Counted from the first letter of the stretch, positions 1 through 10,093 are shown. The stretch is 64,000 bases of DNA from Chromobacterium violaceum ATCC 12472 (GCF_000007705.1 NC_005085.1:3977752-4041751), one strand, 5' to 3'. Notes: generated from the sequence alone by a model not told the origin. Numbers and translations: made by a program.

Positions 1-520
1 CCCAGTCCAGCATCGCCGCGCACAGCGCCGACGATTCCGATACCAGCGCCAGGTTGCCCGGCCTCACCTTGCCGCTGTAGTTGCTGGCGTTGAAGCCGGC
101 CACCGGCCGCATCAGGCCCAGCACATTCGGGCCCAGGATGCGGACGCCGAAATGGCGGGCGATGGACTGGGCCTCGTTGATCAGCTCCTGCTCCAGCTGC
201 TCGCTGTCGGAAAACTCCTTGGCCAGCAGCACCGCCTTCACGCCCTTCTTGCCGCAGTCCTTGACCACGGCCGGCAGCGAGCGGATCGCCGTCACCACCA
301 CCGCCAGGTCCACCGGCTCGTCTATCTGCCGCACCGAGGCCACCGCCGGCATGCCGCCCACCACCTTGTGGTTGAGGTTGACCGGGAACAGCTTGCCCTG
401 GAAGGAACTGGCCAGCAGATTGGCGAACACTGCCTGGCCGATCGAGCCCGGCCGGTCGCTGGCGCCGACCACGGCCACGGTGCGCGGGGAAAACAGCGGG
501 GTCAGGTAATGCGGCCTCAT
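1..520 (-). CDS. CoA-binding acyl-CoA synthetase (NDP-forming)-like protein, N-terminal part
   Basis: Only the first 173 residues lie in the window; the gene runs off the left edge. It begins MRPHYLTPLFSPRTVAVVGA and continues with a CoA-binding Rossmann fold (VGASDRPGSIGQAVFANLL near residues 18-36, ILGPNVLGLMRP near residues 128-139). This is the start of the NDP-forming acyl-CoA synthetase family, which includes the Pat/YfiQ lysine acetyltransferases. Those carry a C-terminal GNAT domain that would lie outside the window, so I cannot tell a ligase from a protein acetyltransferase. The start codon overlaps the stop of the upstream CDF transporter gene by four bases (ATGA), so the two are probably translationally coupled. 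Confidence 0.8.
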   Translation of the reverse strand, partial: MRPHYLTPLFSPRTVAVVGASDRPGSIGQAVFANLLASSFQGKLFPVNLNHKVVGGMPAVASVRQIDEPVDLAVVVTAIRSLPAVVKDCGKKGVKAVLLAKEFSDSEQLEQELINEAQSIARHFGVRILGPNVLGLMRPVAGFNASNYSGKVRPGNLALVSESSALCAAMLDW

Positions 521-1542
521 GGGAGCTTGTCCTCGGAAATGATGTCTATCGGTACCGGCTTGCCGGCGGGCGCGGACGCCGGCCATTCCGCCTGCAAGGT
601 TACGTGATCTATGCAAAATTCGCGCGACAGCATCAGCTGGCAGGCGGCCAGGATGCGCGGCCAGTCCTGCGGCGCGGCGATGCGCACGTGGGCGGACAGC
701 GCCACCCGCTCGGCCGACATCGTCCACACGTGCAGGTCATGCACCGAGCGGACCCCCGCGATGGCCGACAGCGCCTCGCCGATGCGGTTGTAATCCAGGT
801 GCGGCGGCACGCCCTCCATCAGCACCATCACCGCCTGGCGGATCAGGCGCCAGGCCGCTGCCAGCAGCATCAGCGCCACCAGCATGGACAACAGCGGGTC
901 CGCCGCCATCCAGCCGGTCAGGTAGATGACCACGCCGGACGCGATGGCCGCCGCCGAGCCGAACAGGTCGCCCAGCACATGCAGCAGCGCCGCCCGGCTG
1001 TTCAGCGAATGCGCGCCGCGGCTGAGCACCCGGGCCGCCAGCACGTTGACGGCCAGTCCGATGGCGGCGATCAGCATCACCCCCATGCCGTTCACCGCGT
1101 GCGGGCGCAGCAGCCGCTCCACCGCCTCCGCGACGATGAAGGCCGACAGGCCGAACAGCAGCAGGCTGTTCAGCAGCGCGCCCAGCACTTCGGCCCGGCC
1201 ATGTCCGAACGACAGCCGCTCGGTGGCCGGCCGCCTGCCGATGCGGGCTGCCCACAAGGCCAGCAGCAGGGACAGCGAATCGGTCAGCATGTGGCCGGCG
1301 TCGGACAGCAAGGCCAGCGACCCGCTCCACCAGCCGCCCAGCGCCTCCACCAGCGCGAAGCCGCAGGTCAGCGCCAGCACCTTGGCCAGCGCGCGGCTGC
1401 TCAGCCGCCGGCCCTCCCCGCCCGCCGGACCGCCGTGGCGGTGAAGGTGGGGATGGTTGGCGTCGTGATCGTCGTCGTGGGCGTGGTCCACGCCGTTCTC
1501 ATCATGCAGATGGAAGCTGGGCGTCATTTTGACCTCCGACAA
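517..1542 (-). CDS. Cation diffusion facilitator (CDF) metal exporter, CzcD/ZitB type
   Basis: A 341-residue inner-membrane proton/metal antiporter that probably exports Zn(II) or a similar divalent ion. The N-terminus is His/Asp-rich (residues 11-36), as in metal-sensing loops of this family. Six hydrophobic segments follow. The intramembrane metal site is visible as SDAGHMLTD in helix 2 and HVLGDLFGS in helix 5, the two HxxxD-type motifs of CDF proteins. The cytoplasmic C-terminal domain contains VHDLHVW and FCIDHVTLQ, typical of the dimerising domain. It overlaps the downstream CoA-binding protein gene by four bases. The exact metal cannot be read from the sequence. Confidence 0.92.
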   Translation of the reverse strand: MSEVKMTPSFHLHDENGVDHAHDDDHDANHPHLHRHGGPAGGEGRRLSSRALAKVLALTCGFALVEALGGWWSGSLALLSDAGHMLTDSLSLLLALWAARIGRRPATERLSFGHGRAEVLGALLNSLLLFGLSAFIVAEAVERLLRPHAVNGMGVMLIAAIGLAVNVLAARVLSRGAHSLNSRAALLHVLGDLFGSAAAIASGVVIYLTGWMAADPLLSMLVALMLLAAAWRLIRQAVMVLMEGVPPHLDYNRIGEALSAIAGVRSVHDLHVWTMSAERVALSAHVRIAAPQDWPRILAACQLMLSREFCIDHVTLQAEWPASAPAGKPVPIDIISEDKLP

Positions 1543-1722
1543 ACCGCTGACAGATGCATTTCAGCCACGGCGTTCGGTTAAATTCCAGCCGGGCGATATC
1601 CAGCCAGTGGCGCAGGCTTTACAATATTGCTAACCTTTACAGTTTCGCAACAAACGTTTATTGCGCCGCAGCATTCAACCGGCCCGGGGCGTGTCTTCCG
1701 GTCCGGCAGGAGCCGACACACC

Positions 1723-2640
1723 ATGACGAAACGCGTCGTCACTCTCGCTCATTATTACACCCAGCCGGAAATCCAGCAGATGGCCGACAAGGTGGGGGAC
1801 AGCCTGGAGCTGTCCCTGTACGCCAAGGAAGCCCAGGCCGACATCATCGTGTTCGCCGGCGTGCGCTTCATGGCCGAGACCGCGAAGATCCTCAATCCGG
1901 AAGCCACGGTGATCCTGCCCGACGCCGGCTCCACCTGTTCCCTGGTGACCCAGACCGACGTCGCCGAGCTGACCCAGTGGCGCAAGCGCTACCCGGACCA
2001 CGTGCACGTGTCCTACATCAACTCCAGCGCCGAACACAAGGCCGTGTCCGACTGGATCGTCACCAGCCGCAACGTCGACGACATCATCGCCCACCTGTAC
2101 GCCGAGGGTAAGCAGGTGATCTTCTCGCCGGACCGCAATATGGGCGGCTACCTGAACGACCTGTACGGCTACGACATGCCGCTGTGGTCCGCCGTGTGCG
2201 AAGTGCACGACAAGTTCAACGAAGCCGCGCTGGCCGAGGCCTTCGAGGCGGTGCCCGGCGAAAAGTACCTGATCGCCCATCCGGAAAGCCCGCTGCCGGT
2301 GCTGAAGAAAGCCGATTACGTCGGTTCCACCTCCGGCATGCTGAACTGGGTGAAGGCCTACCAGGGCGACGCCAAGGCGGTGATCTTCGTCGCCACCGAG
2401 GACGGCATCCTGTACAACATGGGCCTGGCCCGTCCCGACCTGGACCTGCGCCAGGCGCCGATCTACGCCGGCTGCCAGTGCAACTCCTGTCCCTACATGA
2501 AGATGAACACCATAGAGGCGGTGAAGCGGGCGCAGCAGGGCGAGGGCCTGGTCATCGACTACCTGAGCCCGGAACAGATGGACGCCGCGCGCGTGCCCAT
2601 CGAGCGGATGCTGGAATTCAGCAAACGCTACTACGCCTGA
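1723..2640 (+). CDS. nadA: Quinolinate synthase NadA
   Basis: Condenses iminoaspartate with dihydroxyacetone phosphate to quinolinate in de novo NAD synthesis; a cytosolic [4Fe-4S] enzyme. Family motifs seen: HYYTQPEIQ near the start, [61 protein letters not shown] and the C-terminal [12 protein letters not shown] cysteines. The chosen ATG has AGGAG ten bases upstream and gives 305 residues, the short form of NadA (E. coli is near 347). An upstream in-frame ATG at 1627 would add 32 residues without family similarity. The gene stands alone and is followed by an intrinsic terminator. No nadB or nadC is nearby. Confidence 0.95.
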   Translation: MTKRVVTLAHYYTQPEIQQMADKVGDSLELSLYAKEAQADIIVFAGVRFMAETAKILNPEATVILPDAGSTCSLVTQTDVAELTQWRKRYPDHVHVSYINSSAEHKAVSDWIVTSRNVDDIIAHLYAEGKQVIFSPDRNMGGYLNDLYGYDMPLWSAVCEVHDKFNEAALAEAFEAVPGEKYLIAHPESPLPVLKKADYVGSTSGMLNWVKAYQGDAKAVIFVATEDGILYNMGLARPDLDLRQAPIYAGCQCNSCPYMKMNTIEAVKRAQQGEGLVIDYLSPEQMDAARVPIERMLEFSKRYYA

Positions 2641-2650
2641 CGCAGGCCGA

Positions 2651-2676
2651 AAAACCCGCCCTCCGCGGGTTTTTTT
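2651..2676 (+). terminator. Intrinsic terminator after nadA
   Basis: Perfect 8-bp stem AAACCCGC/GCGGGTTT around a 5-base loop, running into a T tract, 12 bases after the nadA stop. Confidence 0.9.
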
Positions 2677-2755
2677 ACGGTCCCCGCGCCCACGCCGCGC
2701 TATCCGCCGTCATGCCGGCGGCGCTACAATCGGGCGACATTCACGGAAAGACAGT

Positions 2756-3499
2756 ATGAAGTTTCTGCTCAGCAACGACGACGGTTATTTCGCGCCTGGA
2801 CTAGCCATGCTGGCCCAGACGCTGCAACGCTACGGCGAGGTGGTGGTGGTGGCGCCGGAACGCGACCGCAGCGGCGCCAGCAACTCTCTGACGCTGGATA
2901 GGCCGCTGACGGTGCGCAAGGCCGCCAACGGCTTTCATTATGTCAACGGCACGCCGACCGACTGCGTCCACCTCGCGGTCACCGGCTTCCTGGATTTCAG
3001 GCCGAACATGATCTTCACCGGCATCAACCATGGCCCGAACATGGGCGACGACACGCTGTACTCCGGCACCGTCGCCGCCGCCACCGAGGGCTTCATGCTG
3101 GGCATTCCCTCCGTCGCGGTCTCGCTGGCCGGCCACAGCGGCAAGCATTTCGCCAGCGCCGGCAAGGTGGTGGAGCAACTGGTCGAGCGCTGCCTGGAGG
3201 AGCCGTTCCAGCAGCCGGTCCTGCTCAACGTCAACGTGCCGGACGCGCCGCCGGAAGAAGTGGGCGCGCTCCAAGTCACCCGGCTGGGACGGCGCCACGC
3301 CGCCCAGCCGGTGATCAAATCTCAGAATCCGCGCGGCGAGACGATATACTGGGTAGGACCGGTCGGCGCGGTGCAGGATGCCGGCGCCGGCACCGACTTC
3401 GGCTGCGTCGCGTCCAAGCAGGTGTCCGTCACGCCGCTGATGCTGGATCTGACCGCCTACGGGCAACTGGACAGGATTTCCACATGGCTGCACCGCTGA
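2756..3499 (+). CDS. surE: 5'/3'-nucleotidase SurE
   Basis: Metal-dependent cytosolic nucleoside monophosphate phosphatase, 247 residues, the usual family length. The active site is visible: [10 protein letters not shown] at residues 6-15 (metal-binding Asp pair), GASNSLT near 41-47, [10 protein letters not shown], and [20 protein letters not shown]. It opens the conserved surE-pcm-nlpD-rpoS stationary-phase cluster and overlaps pcm by 16 bases, so the two are probably translated from one message. Confidence 0.97.
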   Translation: MKFLLSNDDGYFAPGLAMLAQTLQRYGEVVVVAPERDRSGASNSLTLDRPLTVRKAANGFHYVNGTPTDCVHLAVTGFLDFRPNMIFTGINHGPNMGDDTLYSGTVAAATEGFMLGIPSVAVSLAGHSGKHFASAGKVVEQLVERCLEEPFQQPVLLNVNVPDAPPEEVGALQVTRLGRRHAAQPVIKSQNPRGETIYWVGPVGAVQDAGAGTDFGCVASKQVSVTPLMLDLTAYGQLDRISTWLHR

Positions 3500-4152
3500 C
3501 CCCGAACGCCCAGGCCTACGGCATGCTTTCCGAGCGCACGCGCCGCCGCATGAGCGACCGCCTGCGCCAGCACGGCATCAGCGACGAGCGGGTGCTGTCG
3601 GCGATGCACGAGGTGCCGCGCCACCTGTTCGTCGACCAGGCGCTGGCCACCCGCGCCTATGACGACGTGTCGCTGCCCATCGGCCATGGCCAGACCATCT
3701 CCCAGCCGCTGACGGTGGCGAGGATGACCGAATTGCTGATCCAGGGCCGGCAACCCGGAAAGATCCTGGAGGTCGGCACCGGCTGCGGCTACCAGACGGC
3801 GGTGCTGCTGAAAACCGGCGCCGAAGTCTATTCGATTGAACGACTCGGCGCGATTCTTGACCAAGCAAGACGCAATCTGCGCGCCGCCAAGCTGGTCCAC
3901 GCCCGGCTGGTGCACGGCGACGGCAACGCGGGCCTGCCCGAGGCCGCGCCGTTCGACGGCATCATCATCACCGCCGCCGCGCGCGCGGTGCCGGCGCCGC
4001 TGGTGGACCAGCTGGCCGAGGGCGGCCGGATGGTGCTGCCGCTTGGCGACGCCGAGCAACACCTGTGGCTGCTGGAAAAAACGGCGCAAGGCCTGCAGAA
4101 GACCCGGCTGGATCCGGTCAAGTTCGTTCCGCTGCTGGGCGGACGCGGCTGA
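3484..4152 (+). CDS. pcm: Protein-L-isoaspartate O-methyltransferase
   Basis: Repairs isoaspartyl residues in aged proteins by SAM-dependent methylation. It has 222 residues. The N-terminal helical part ends in [18 protein letters not shown], followed by the family signature GHGQTISQP, and SAM motif [14 protein letters not shown]. The C-terminus ends in [10 protein letters not shown], typical of bacterial Pcm. It overlaps the 3' end of surE, and its order ahead of nlpD and rpoS matches other beta- and gammaproteobacteria. Confidence 0.96.
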   Translation: MAAPLTPNAQAYGMLSERTRRRMSDRLRQHGISDERVLSAMHEVPRHLFVDQALATRAYDDVSLPIGHGQTISQPLTVARMTELLIQGRQPGKILEVGTGCGYQTAVLLKTGAEVYSIERLGAILDQARRNLRAAKLVHARLVHGDGNAGLPEAAPFDGIIITAAARAVPAPLVDQLAEGGRMVLPLGDAEQHLWLLEKTAQGLQKTRLDPVKFVPLLGGRG

Positions 4153-4226
4153 GGCGGCAAAAACGCAACACTTCAGCTGTCAGACAATCAAGCAAAACTC
4201 TTATTCAACGTTTGAACAAAAAAAAC

Positions 4227-5306
4227 ATGCTAAAAATGCATTGCAGGTATGCACATATATTAGTCGCCGCGGCGGTAGCGGGTTTGGCCGGCTGCAGCAG
4301 CATGGTGCAACAGGCCGCGCCGGTGGAAAGCGCCGCGCCGGCGCGCGTCGCCCAGCCGGCGACCGCCAAGGCTGAAACGCCGCCCGCCTCGCATGACGCA
4401 ACCGTGGCCGCCCCCTATCACGACCAGGGCAGTCTGAAAGTCCAGCCCGTGGCGGATGACGCGGCAGCGGAAAACGGCAACACTTACGTGGTGAAACCCG
4501 GCGACAACCTGTTCCGGATTTCGCTGAACCATGGGCTGAAATACAAGGACGTGGCGGCCTGGAACAATCTGCCCGACAACAACATCAAGGTCGGCCAGGT
4601 GCTGCGGCTGACGCCTCCGGGCGGCGCCGCCAACGCGGCGGCAGCCGCGACGGACAAGCCTGCGGCCGCGCCGATCGTGGCGGCGAACGAGGCAGGCAAG
4701 AATGTCGGCGGCTCCAGCGTCAAGGCTTATCCGAAGGCGCTGAAGCAACCGTACAGCAGTGAAGCGGTGAAGAACCTGCCGGCCCTGAGCGAGGGACGCG
4801 CAGCCGGCAACAACAACGCTCAAACATCCGCTCCCGCGGTCGTCCCGCCTCCGGCGAAGAAACCGGAAGCCAGCGCGGTCACGCAAGCCCCCGCGCCGGC
4901 CAAGGAAGCCAGCGCCCCCAGCGCCAAGCAGGAGGAAGACGCTGTGGCCTGGGCCTGGCCTACCGAAGGCAAAATGACCAAGGGGTATTCGGATAGCAAC
5001 AAGGGCATCGAAATCAGCGGCCGGATGGGCCAGCCGGTGCTCGCGGCCGGAGACGGCAAGGTGGTGTACAGCGGCGCGGGACTGAGGGGTTACGGCAAGC
5101 TGATCATCATCAAACATAACAAGACCTTCCTGTCCGCATACGCGCACAACAGCCAACTGCTGGTCAAGGAAGGACAGACTGTCAAGAAAGGGCAGAAGAT
5201 TGCCGAAATGGGCAATACCGATGCCGACCAAGTCAAGCTGCATTTCGAGATCCGCCGCTACGGCAAGCCGGTGGATCCGATGCAGTATCTTGAACACAAG
5301 TCCTGA
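4227..5306 (+). CDS. nlpD: Murein hydrolase activator NlpD (LysM/M23 lipoprotein)
   Basis: Envelope lipoprotein that in related bacteria activates an amidase for septal peptidoglycan splitting. The ATG at 4227 gives 359 residues with lipobox LAGC (Cys23) after a hydrophobic segment; ATG 4236 is a possible alternative. A LysM domain follows ([17 protein letters not shown] to VLRLTPP), then a long Ala/Pro-rich linker and a C-terminal M23 domain ([14 protein letters not shown] to [18 protein letters not shown]). The M23 domain is degenerate: the usual GxDI region reads GIEIS, and the HxH pair reads KLH. This fits an activator rather than a protease. In relatives the main rpoS promoter lies inside nlpD; I did not locate it here. 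Confidence 0.93.
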   Translation: MLKMHCRYAHILVAAAVAGLAGCSSMVQQAAPVESAAPARVAQPATAKAETPPASHDATVAAPYHDQGSLKVQPVADDAAAENGNTYVVKPGDNLFRISLNHGLKYKDVAAWNNLPDNNIKVGQVLRLTPPGGAANAAAAATDKPAAAPIVAANEAGKNVGGSSVKAYPKALKQPYSSEAVKNLPALSEGRAAGNNNAQTSAPAVVPPPAKKPEASAVTQAPAPAKEASAPSAKQEEDAVAWAWPTEGKMTKGYSDSNKGIEISGRMGQPVLAAGDGKVVYSGAGLRGYGKLIIIKHNKTFLSAYAHNSQLLVKEGQTVKKGQKIAEMGNTDADQVKLHFEIRRYGKPVDPMQYLEHKS

Positions 5307-5320
5307 CCGGGCGTAGCCAG

Positions 5321-5355
5321 CTACTCCCGCCGGGACAAGACAGCGACGGGGGTAG
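5321..5355 (+). promoter_or_regulatory. Hairpin sequestering the rpoS Shine-Dalgarno
   Basis: In the 53-base nlpD-rpoS gap, CTACTCCCG (5321-5329) can pair over nine positions, including one G-U, with CGGGGGTAG (5347-5355), leaving a 17-base loop. The 3' arm contains the G-rich stretch 5348-5352 that sits at Shine-Dalgarno distance from the rpoS ATG at 5360. The structure is seen in the sequence. A role in translational control of rpoS is inferred by analogy with the inhibitory rpoS leader of enterobacteria. Confidence 0.5.
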
Positions 5356-5359
5356 AGAG

Positions 5360-6310
5360 ATGAGTAACGAAATAGACATCCTGGACGAGGATGACATCCT
5401 CGACGAAGAAGGCGGCGAGGAAAACGCCGCCGAAGCCGAGGCAGAAGAAAGCAGCGAAAGCACCGCTGTATTCGAAGACGTGGTCGCCGACGTCACCCAG
5501 ATTTATCTGAACGACATCGGCAACAACGCGCTGCTGACGCCGCAGGAGGAACTTGCGCTGGCCCGCCGCGTGGTGGCTGGCGAGTTCGAAGCCCGCCAGA
5601 AGATGATCGAGCACAATCTTCGGCTGGTGGTGAACATCGCCAAGCACTACATCAACCGCGGCCTCGCCCTGCTCGACCTGATCGAGGAAGGCAACATCGG
5701 CCTGATGCACGCGCTGGAGAAATTCGACCCGGAGCGCGGCTTCCGCTTCTCCACCTATGCCACCTGGTGGATACGCCAGAGCATAGAGCGGGCGATCATG
5801 AACCAGTCCCGCACCATCCGCTTGCCGGTGCACGTGATCAAGGAACTGAACGTCTATCTGCGCGCCTCGCGCCACCTGGAAAGCCAGATTGGCCGGGAAC
5901 CCAGCGTGGAAGAGATCGCCCACCTGGTCGGCAAGCCGGTGGAGGACGTGCGCAAGGTGCTGAACCTGAACGAGCGCATGGCCTCGCTGGACGCGCCGCT
6001 GGACATCGACCCCATGCTGTCCATCGGGGAGTCGATTCCGGACGAGCAGCATGAGGAGCCGGAGCTGCAGCTCCACAACAGCCAGCTGGAAATGTTCGTC
6101 CACGACTGGCTGAGCCAGCTGAACGAAAAGCAAAGGCTGGTGATAGAGCGGCGCTACGGTCTCAACGGCTACGAGATCTGCACGCTGGAAGAGCTGGCCG
6201 CGTCGTTGAACCTGACCCGCGAGCGCGTCCGGCAGATCCAGATCGAAGGCCTGGAGCAGTTGCGCCGCATTCTGCGCCGCAAGGGCATCTCCCGCGACTT
6301 CCTGCTCTGA
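5360..6310 (+). CDS. rpoS: RNA polymerase sigma factor RpoS
   Basis: Stationary-phase/general stress sigma factor, 316 residues. An acidic N-terminus (residues 6-34) precedes region 1.2 ([20 protein letters not shown]). Region 2 carries [27 protein letters not shown] and [19 protein letters not shown] as two separate blocks. Region 3 holds RTIRLPVHV, and region 4 holds EERYGL-type sequence ERRYGLNG plus the [17 protein letters not shown]. Location after nlpD supports RpoS over RpoD or RpoH. The RBS is GGGGG followed by TAGAGAG, and the preceding hairpin could mask it. Confidence 0.97.
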   Translation: MSNEIDILDEDDILDEEGGEENAAEAEAEESSESTAVFEDVVADVTQIYLNDIGNNALLTPQEELALARRVVAGEFEARQKMIEHNLRLVVNIAKHYINRGLALLDLIEEGNIGLMHALEKFDPERGFRFSTYATWWIRQSIERAIMNQSRTIRLPVHVIKELNVYLRASRHLESQIGREPSVEEIAHLVGKPVEDVRKVLNLNERMASLDAPLDIDPMLSIGESIPDEQHEEPELQLHNSQLEMFVHDWLSQLNEKQRLVIERRYGLNGYEICTLEELAASLNLTRERVRQIQIEGLEQLRRILRRKGISRDFLL

Positions 6311-6327
6311 TTCCGCATCGCCCAATC

Positions 6328-6358
6328 GGCCCGGCCCCGTAGCCGGGCCTTGTCATTT
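6328..6358 (+). terminator. Hairpin after rpoS
   Basis: Perfect 8-bp stem GGCCCGGC/GCCGGGCC with a 6-base loop, followed by only a weak T-rich stretch (ttgtcattt). It lies between the convergent rpoS and transglutaminase genes and could serve as a terminator for rpoS. Confidence 0.5.
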
Positions 6359-8254
6359 CCAGCGCCGCGCCCGTTTCCGCCAGCGCCTTTCGCGCGCAGC
6401 GTCCGCTTCGATTCCCCGATAGCGCAATTCGATATACTCGTCGACCAATGCCTTGAGGCGGCGGAAATCGTCGCGCGGCAGCCCCCTCGCCGCCTTCAGC
6501 CGCTCCAGCGGCCCTTGCGCACGCGACACCCGCACCCCCTTCTGCTCCAGCCGCCGGCGCAACGCCTCCCAGCCTGCCGGCAAGGGCCCGACGACCGGCC
6601 GCCGGCGCCACCACGACAACAGCGGCAGGAAGGCCAGCGCCATGCCGGCAGCCAAGGCGCGCAGCACGCTGGCGGCATCGACCCGTTCGCCCAGCCCCAG
6701 CAGCCGGAACAAACCTCGCTGGCGGTCCGCGTCGTAACCTACCACCCATTGCTGCCAGGCGAAGCCGGCCGCCTGCCAGCGCTGGCGGATCCCCCTCAGC
6801 CACGCCGGAGGCAAGCCCGCCACGCTCCCTTCCAGCCGCAATGGCGGCAAGGCCTGCTCGGCGCCCTGCTCCAGCCTGCCCGGCGCCACCGCGGCGGTCG
6901 GGTCCACGCGCTGCCAGCCGCCATCCAGCCAGACCTCGACCCAGGCATGCGCATCCGACGAGCGCAGCAGCCAGAATCGTCCCACCTGGTTGTACTCTCC
7001 TCCCTGGTAGCCGATCACCACCCGGGCCGGCACGCCCGCTGCCCTGGCCAGAAAGGCGAAGGACGACGCGTAATGCTCGCAGAAGCCCTGGCGGGTGCCG
7101 AACAGGAACTGGTCCACCGCCTCCTCGCCCAGCAAGGGCGGCTGCAGGGTGTAGCGAAAGCCGCCCTGCCGCAGGAAATCCTGCGCCGCGCGTACGAATC
7201 CGCGGCCATTCCCCCCATTTGCAGCCAATTGGACGGCCAGCGCCCGGCTTCGTGAATTGCCGGGCGGAAGCCGCAGGTAGAACGCGCGCCGCGATGGACT
7301 CAAGGCCATCCGGCTGCCCCCGCCGAGCCGGCTCTCCAGCGCATAACGGGCCAGCTCGTCGCCGCGCCTGTCCTGGCGCAGCAATCCGCCATCTTCCAGA
7401 TGGCTGTCCCGTCCAGCGCGCAGCGCCTGCTCCAAGACCGGCAGCCGCCCGTCATCGGCGCGCAGCGTCAGGCTGTAACGGACGACCGGCCCCTGCGCCG
7501 GCTCGATGCGCTCTCCCCGCTGGCCTCCCAGCGCCTGCCAGCGCCGGCCGTCGAAATCGTCGAGCAGCGCCACTCTCCAGTACAGTTGATCCTGCCTAGG
7601 GGCAGCGCCATCGAACGTCACGGAAAAAGCCGGCTCCCGGCTCAGGATCAGCCGGCTGATGCTCCCCGGCTCCATGTCGTCGCCCAGGCCGCTGGCGGCT
7701 GTCTTCGGCGGCGTCGACAGGCTCCACAGCGGCTGCGGCAGGCGCGGCATCGCCACGAACAACGCCAGCATCAAGGGCAACGACAGCAGCAAAGCCTGAG
7801 CGGCATGCCGCCAGCCGCCGCGCGGCGGCGCGCCGGCCAGCCTCGCCGCAGCCCAGGTCAGCAACAGCAGCGCCAGCGCCAGCCAGCCGGCCATCAGTGG
7901 AGACTGGTCGAACAGCAGCGGCATCGCCGCCAGGAAAAACCCCAGCGCCACCAACACGCGCCAGTCGCGCAGGGTTCGGGTTTCGAAAGCCTTGAAGGCG
8001 ATCAGCGCCGTCAACAGGGCGACGCCGCCCTCTCGCCCCACCAGCGTGCCCAGATTCAGCCATAGCGCCCCGGCCGCCAACGGCAACGCCGGCAGCAACA
8101 GCCAGCGCGGCGGCAAAACCGGCCGCCAGCCGCGCAAAAGCAGCGCCAGCGCGCAACTGGCCGGCAGCCATGGCGGCAGATGCCAAGCCAGCGGCAGCAT
8201 TGCCCACAGCAGCGCCAGCAGCGTCGGCCAGCGGCCTTCGTCCCGCGCATCCAT
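6353..8254 (-). CDS. Transglutaminase-like membrane protein, TgpA/DUF3488 type
   Basis: A 633-residue inner-membrane protein. The N-terminal third has about six hydrophobic segments; a periplasmic transglutaminase-like domain follows, then another membrane helix (VLRALAAGMALAFLPLLSWW) and a basic tail. The Cys-His-Asp triad is visible as Cys392 (GFCEHYASSF), His436 (SDAHAWVEVW) and Asp451 (RVDPTA). The ATG at 8254 lies just after the stop of the upstream DUF58 gene; a GTG overlapping that stop is an alternative. The moxR-DUF58-transglutaminase order is common in bacteria, but the substrate is unknown. Confidence 0.9.
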   Translation of the reverse strand: MDARDEGRWPTLLALLWAMLPLAWHLPPWLPASCALALLLRGWRPVLPPRWLLLPALPLAAGALWLNLGTLVGREGGVALLTALIAFKAFETRTLRDWRVLVALGFFLAAMPLLFDQSPLMAGWLALALLLLTWAAARLAGAPPRGGWRHAAQALLLSLPLMLALFVAMPRLPQPLWSLSTPPKTAASGLGDDMEPGSISRLILSREPAFSVTFDGAAPRQDQLYWRVALLDDFDGRRWQALGGQRGERIEPAQGPVVRYSLTLRADDGRLPVLEQALRAGRDSHLEDGGLLRQDRRGDELARYALESRLGGGSRMALSPSRRAFYLRLPPGNSRSRALAVQLAANGGNGRGFVRAAQDFLRQGGFRYTLQPPLLGEEAVDQFLFGTRQGFCEHYASSFAFLARAAGVPARVVIGYQGGEYNQVGRFWLLRSSDAHAWVEVWLDGGWQRVDPTAAVAPGRLEQGAEQALPPLRLEGSVAGLPPAWLRGIRQRWQAAGFAWQQWVVGYDADRQRGLFRLLGLGERVDAASVLRALAAGMALAFLPLLSWWRRRPVVGPLPAGWEALRRRLEQKGVRVSRAQGPLERLKAARGLPRDDFRRLKALVDEYIELRYRGIEADAARERRWRKRARRWK

Positions 8255-8259
8255 CGCCG

Positions 8260-9204
8260 TCACGGCGCGCTCCCGAACAGCGCCAGCGCGCCGAGCGCCC
8301 GTTCGCGCTGCCCGGGCTGCGGACCGATCTCGCCATCCGGCAGGCACAGCCGGTAGCGCAGGCGCCGGCGCTCGCACTGCTCCACCCGCCAGGCCAGCCG
8401 CGACAAGCGCCGCTCTGGATCGGATTCGCCGATGTAATCGTCCCAGCCCAGGCGCAGCAGCGGCGCGCCGGCCTCGGCGGAAAAGCGCTTGCTGGCCAAC
8501 AGGTCGCGCCGCGCCATCACCTTCCAGGCGATCTGCCGCGGCGCATCGCCGTAACGGTAGGCATCCAGATGGGAAAAATCCTCGTCGCCGGCGCGCTCGC
8601 CGCCCCCTCTCCCCGTTTCCGTGTCATGCCGTCCCCTTGCCGCGTCGGGCAGCGGCGCCGGATAGGCCAGCACCCGCGCGCGCAGCTTCAGCACGGCCCA
8701 GGCGCGCACCAGGCCGAACGGCGCATCGCTGTCGACAACGCAGGCCGGCAGCGGCGTCCAGCCGCGCCTGGCGGCGACCACTGCCAACGCCACCCGGCCG
8801 TCGCTCATGGCATCCAACTCGCACGCGCGCGGCTCGCCGCCGTCGACGGCGACGCGCAAGCGCCTGGCGGCCGGCATCCGGTTCTCGAGCAACAGGGAAA
8901 ACACCGCCGTCTCGCCGGCGAATACCGCAGGACCGCCGTCGGCGCTCAGCCTCAACCCGGCCAGCTGCCGATAGGCCATCAGCACCGCCACCAGCAACAG
9001 GCCGGCGATCCAGAACGCCAGCGCGTAAGCCAGGCTGACCTGATAATTGAGCGCGCCCAGCCAGACCGCCAGCGCCACCGCCATCAGCAGCAAGCCGAAA
9101 CGGGTGGGAAGCAGGTAGATGCGGCGCTGCGACAGCTCGCAACGGTCCTCCAGCGGCAGGCGTGCCCGCCACCAGCGCCGCAGGCGCTCACGGAATGGCG
9201 ACAT
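8260..9204 (-). CDS. DUF58 domain membrane protein
   Basis: A 314-residue protein with two N-terminal hydrophobic segments (residues about 36-78) and a C-terminal DUF58 region recognisable by DEDFSHLDAYRYGDAPRQI and WKVMARRDLLASKRF. DUF58 proteins pair with MoxR AAA ATPases and are thought to act in complex assembly or metal insertion. No precise role can be assigned. It overlaps moxR by 17 bases and precedes the transglutaminase by five, so the three form one operon. Confidence 0.9.
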   Translation of the reverse strand: MSPFRERLRRWWRARLPLEDRCELSQRRIYLLPTRFGLLLMAVALAVWLGALNYQVSLAYALAFWIAGLLLVAVLMAYRQLAGLRLSADGGPAVFAGETAVFSLLLENRMPAARRLRVAVDGGEPRACELDAMSDGRVALAVVAARRGWTPLPACVVDSDAPFGLVRAWAVLKLRARVLAYPAPLPDAARGRHDTETGRGGGERAGDEDFSHLDAYRYGDAPRQIAWKVMARRDLLASKRFSAEAGAPLLRLGWDDYIGESDPERRLSRLAWRVEQCERRRLRYRLCLPDGEIGPQPGQRERALGALALFGSAP

Positions 9205-10093
9205 GGGCGAGCAGCCTGTCCAGTTCCCGCTCGACCGGCGCGCCGGACGCCGATTGCAGCCGGTGGGCGGCCACCGGCGCGAAAATCGCCTTCACGTCCT
9301 CGGGCAGCAGGTGGTCGCGCCCCGACAACAACGCCCAGCCCCGCGCGGCGGCCACCAGCGCCTGCCCGGCGCGTGGGCTCAGGCCGGTGGCGAACAGGCC
9401 AGGCCTGCGCGTCGCCTCCAGCAGCGCCAGCAGGTAATCGGCCAGCGCCGGCGACACCGTCACCGCTGCGGCCTTGCGCTGCAGCGCCAACAGCTCGTCC
9501 GGCGCCATCACTGCCTGGAAGCGCGCCAGCAGCGCGCGGCGGTCCTCGCCCATCAGCAGCGCGCGCTCGGCCTCGCGCGGCGGATAGCCCAACGAGATCC
9601 GCATCAGGAAGCGGTCCAGCTGGGATTCGGGCAAGGGGAAGGTGCCCATCTGTTCGCCCGGATTCTGGGTGGCGATCACGAAAAACGGCGCCGGCAACGG
9701 ATGGGTGTCGCCGTCTATCGACACCTGGCGCTCCTCCATCGCCTCCAGCAGCGCCGATTGCACCTTGGGCGAAGCGCGGTTGATTTCGTCCGCCAGCAGC
9801 ACCTGGGTGAACACTGGCCCCCTGTGCAGCTCGAAGCGGCCGCTGTCGCGCTGGTAGATGCTGACGCCGAGGATGTCGGCGGGAAGCAGGTCGCTGGTGA
9901 ACTGCACCCGGCGGTAATCCAGGCCAAGCACGGTAGCCAGCCCGTGCGCCAGCGTGGTCTTGCCTACGCCGGGCACATCCTCGATCAGCAGATGGCCGCG
10001 GGCGATCAGGCAGGCGAAGGACAGCCGGATCGCCTGCGGTTTGCCCAGAATCAAGGTGTTCAGTTGCCGGTAGGCCTGGGAGAGTGATTGCAT
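9188..10093 (-). CDS. MoxR-family AAA+ ATPase
   Basis: A 301-residue cytosolic AAA+ ATPase thought to work as a chaperone with the downstream DUF58 protein. Walker A is EDVPGVGKTTLAHGLA, Walker B is VLLADEINRASPK, and the sensor region is PFFVIATQNPGEQMGTFPLPE. The ATG at 10093 is preceded closely by GGAGG; an upstream ATG at 10174 would add residues unlike the family. It is the first gene of the operon and is divergent from the histone-deacetylase-like gene. Confidence 0.93.
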   Translation of the reverse strand: MQSLSQAYRQLNTLILGKPQAIRLSFACLIARGHLLIEDVPGVGKTTLAHGLATVLGLDYRRVQFTSDLLPADILGVSIYQRDSGRFELHRGPVFTQVLLADEINRASPKVQSALLEAMEERQVSIDGDTHPLPAPFFVIATQNPGEQMGTFPLPESQLDRFLMRISLGYPPREAERALLMGEDRRALLARFQAVMAPDELLALQRKAAAVTVSPALADYLLALLEATRRPGLFATGLSPRAGQALVAAARGWALLSGRDHLLPEDVKAIFAPVAAHRLQSASGAPVERELDRLLAHVAIP

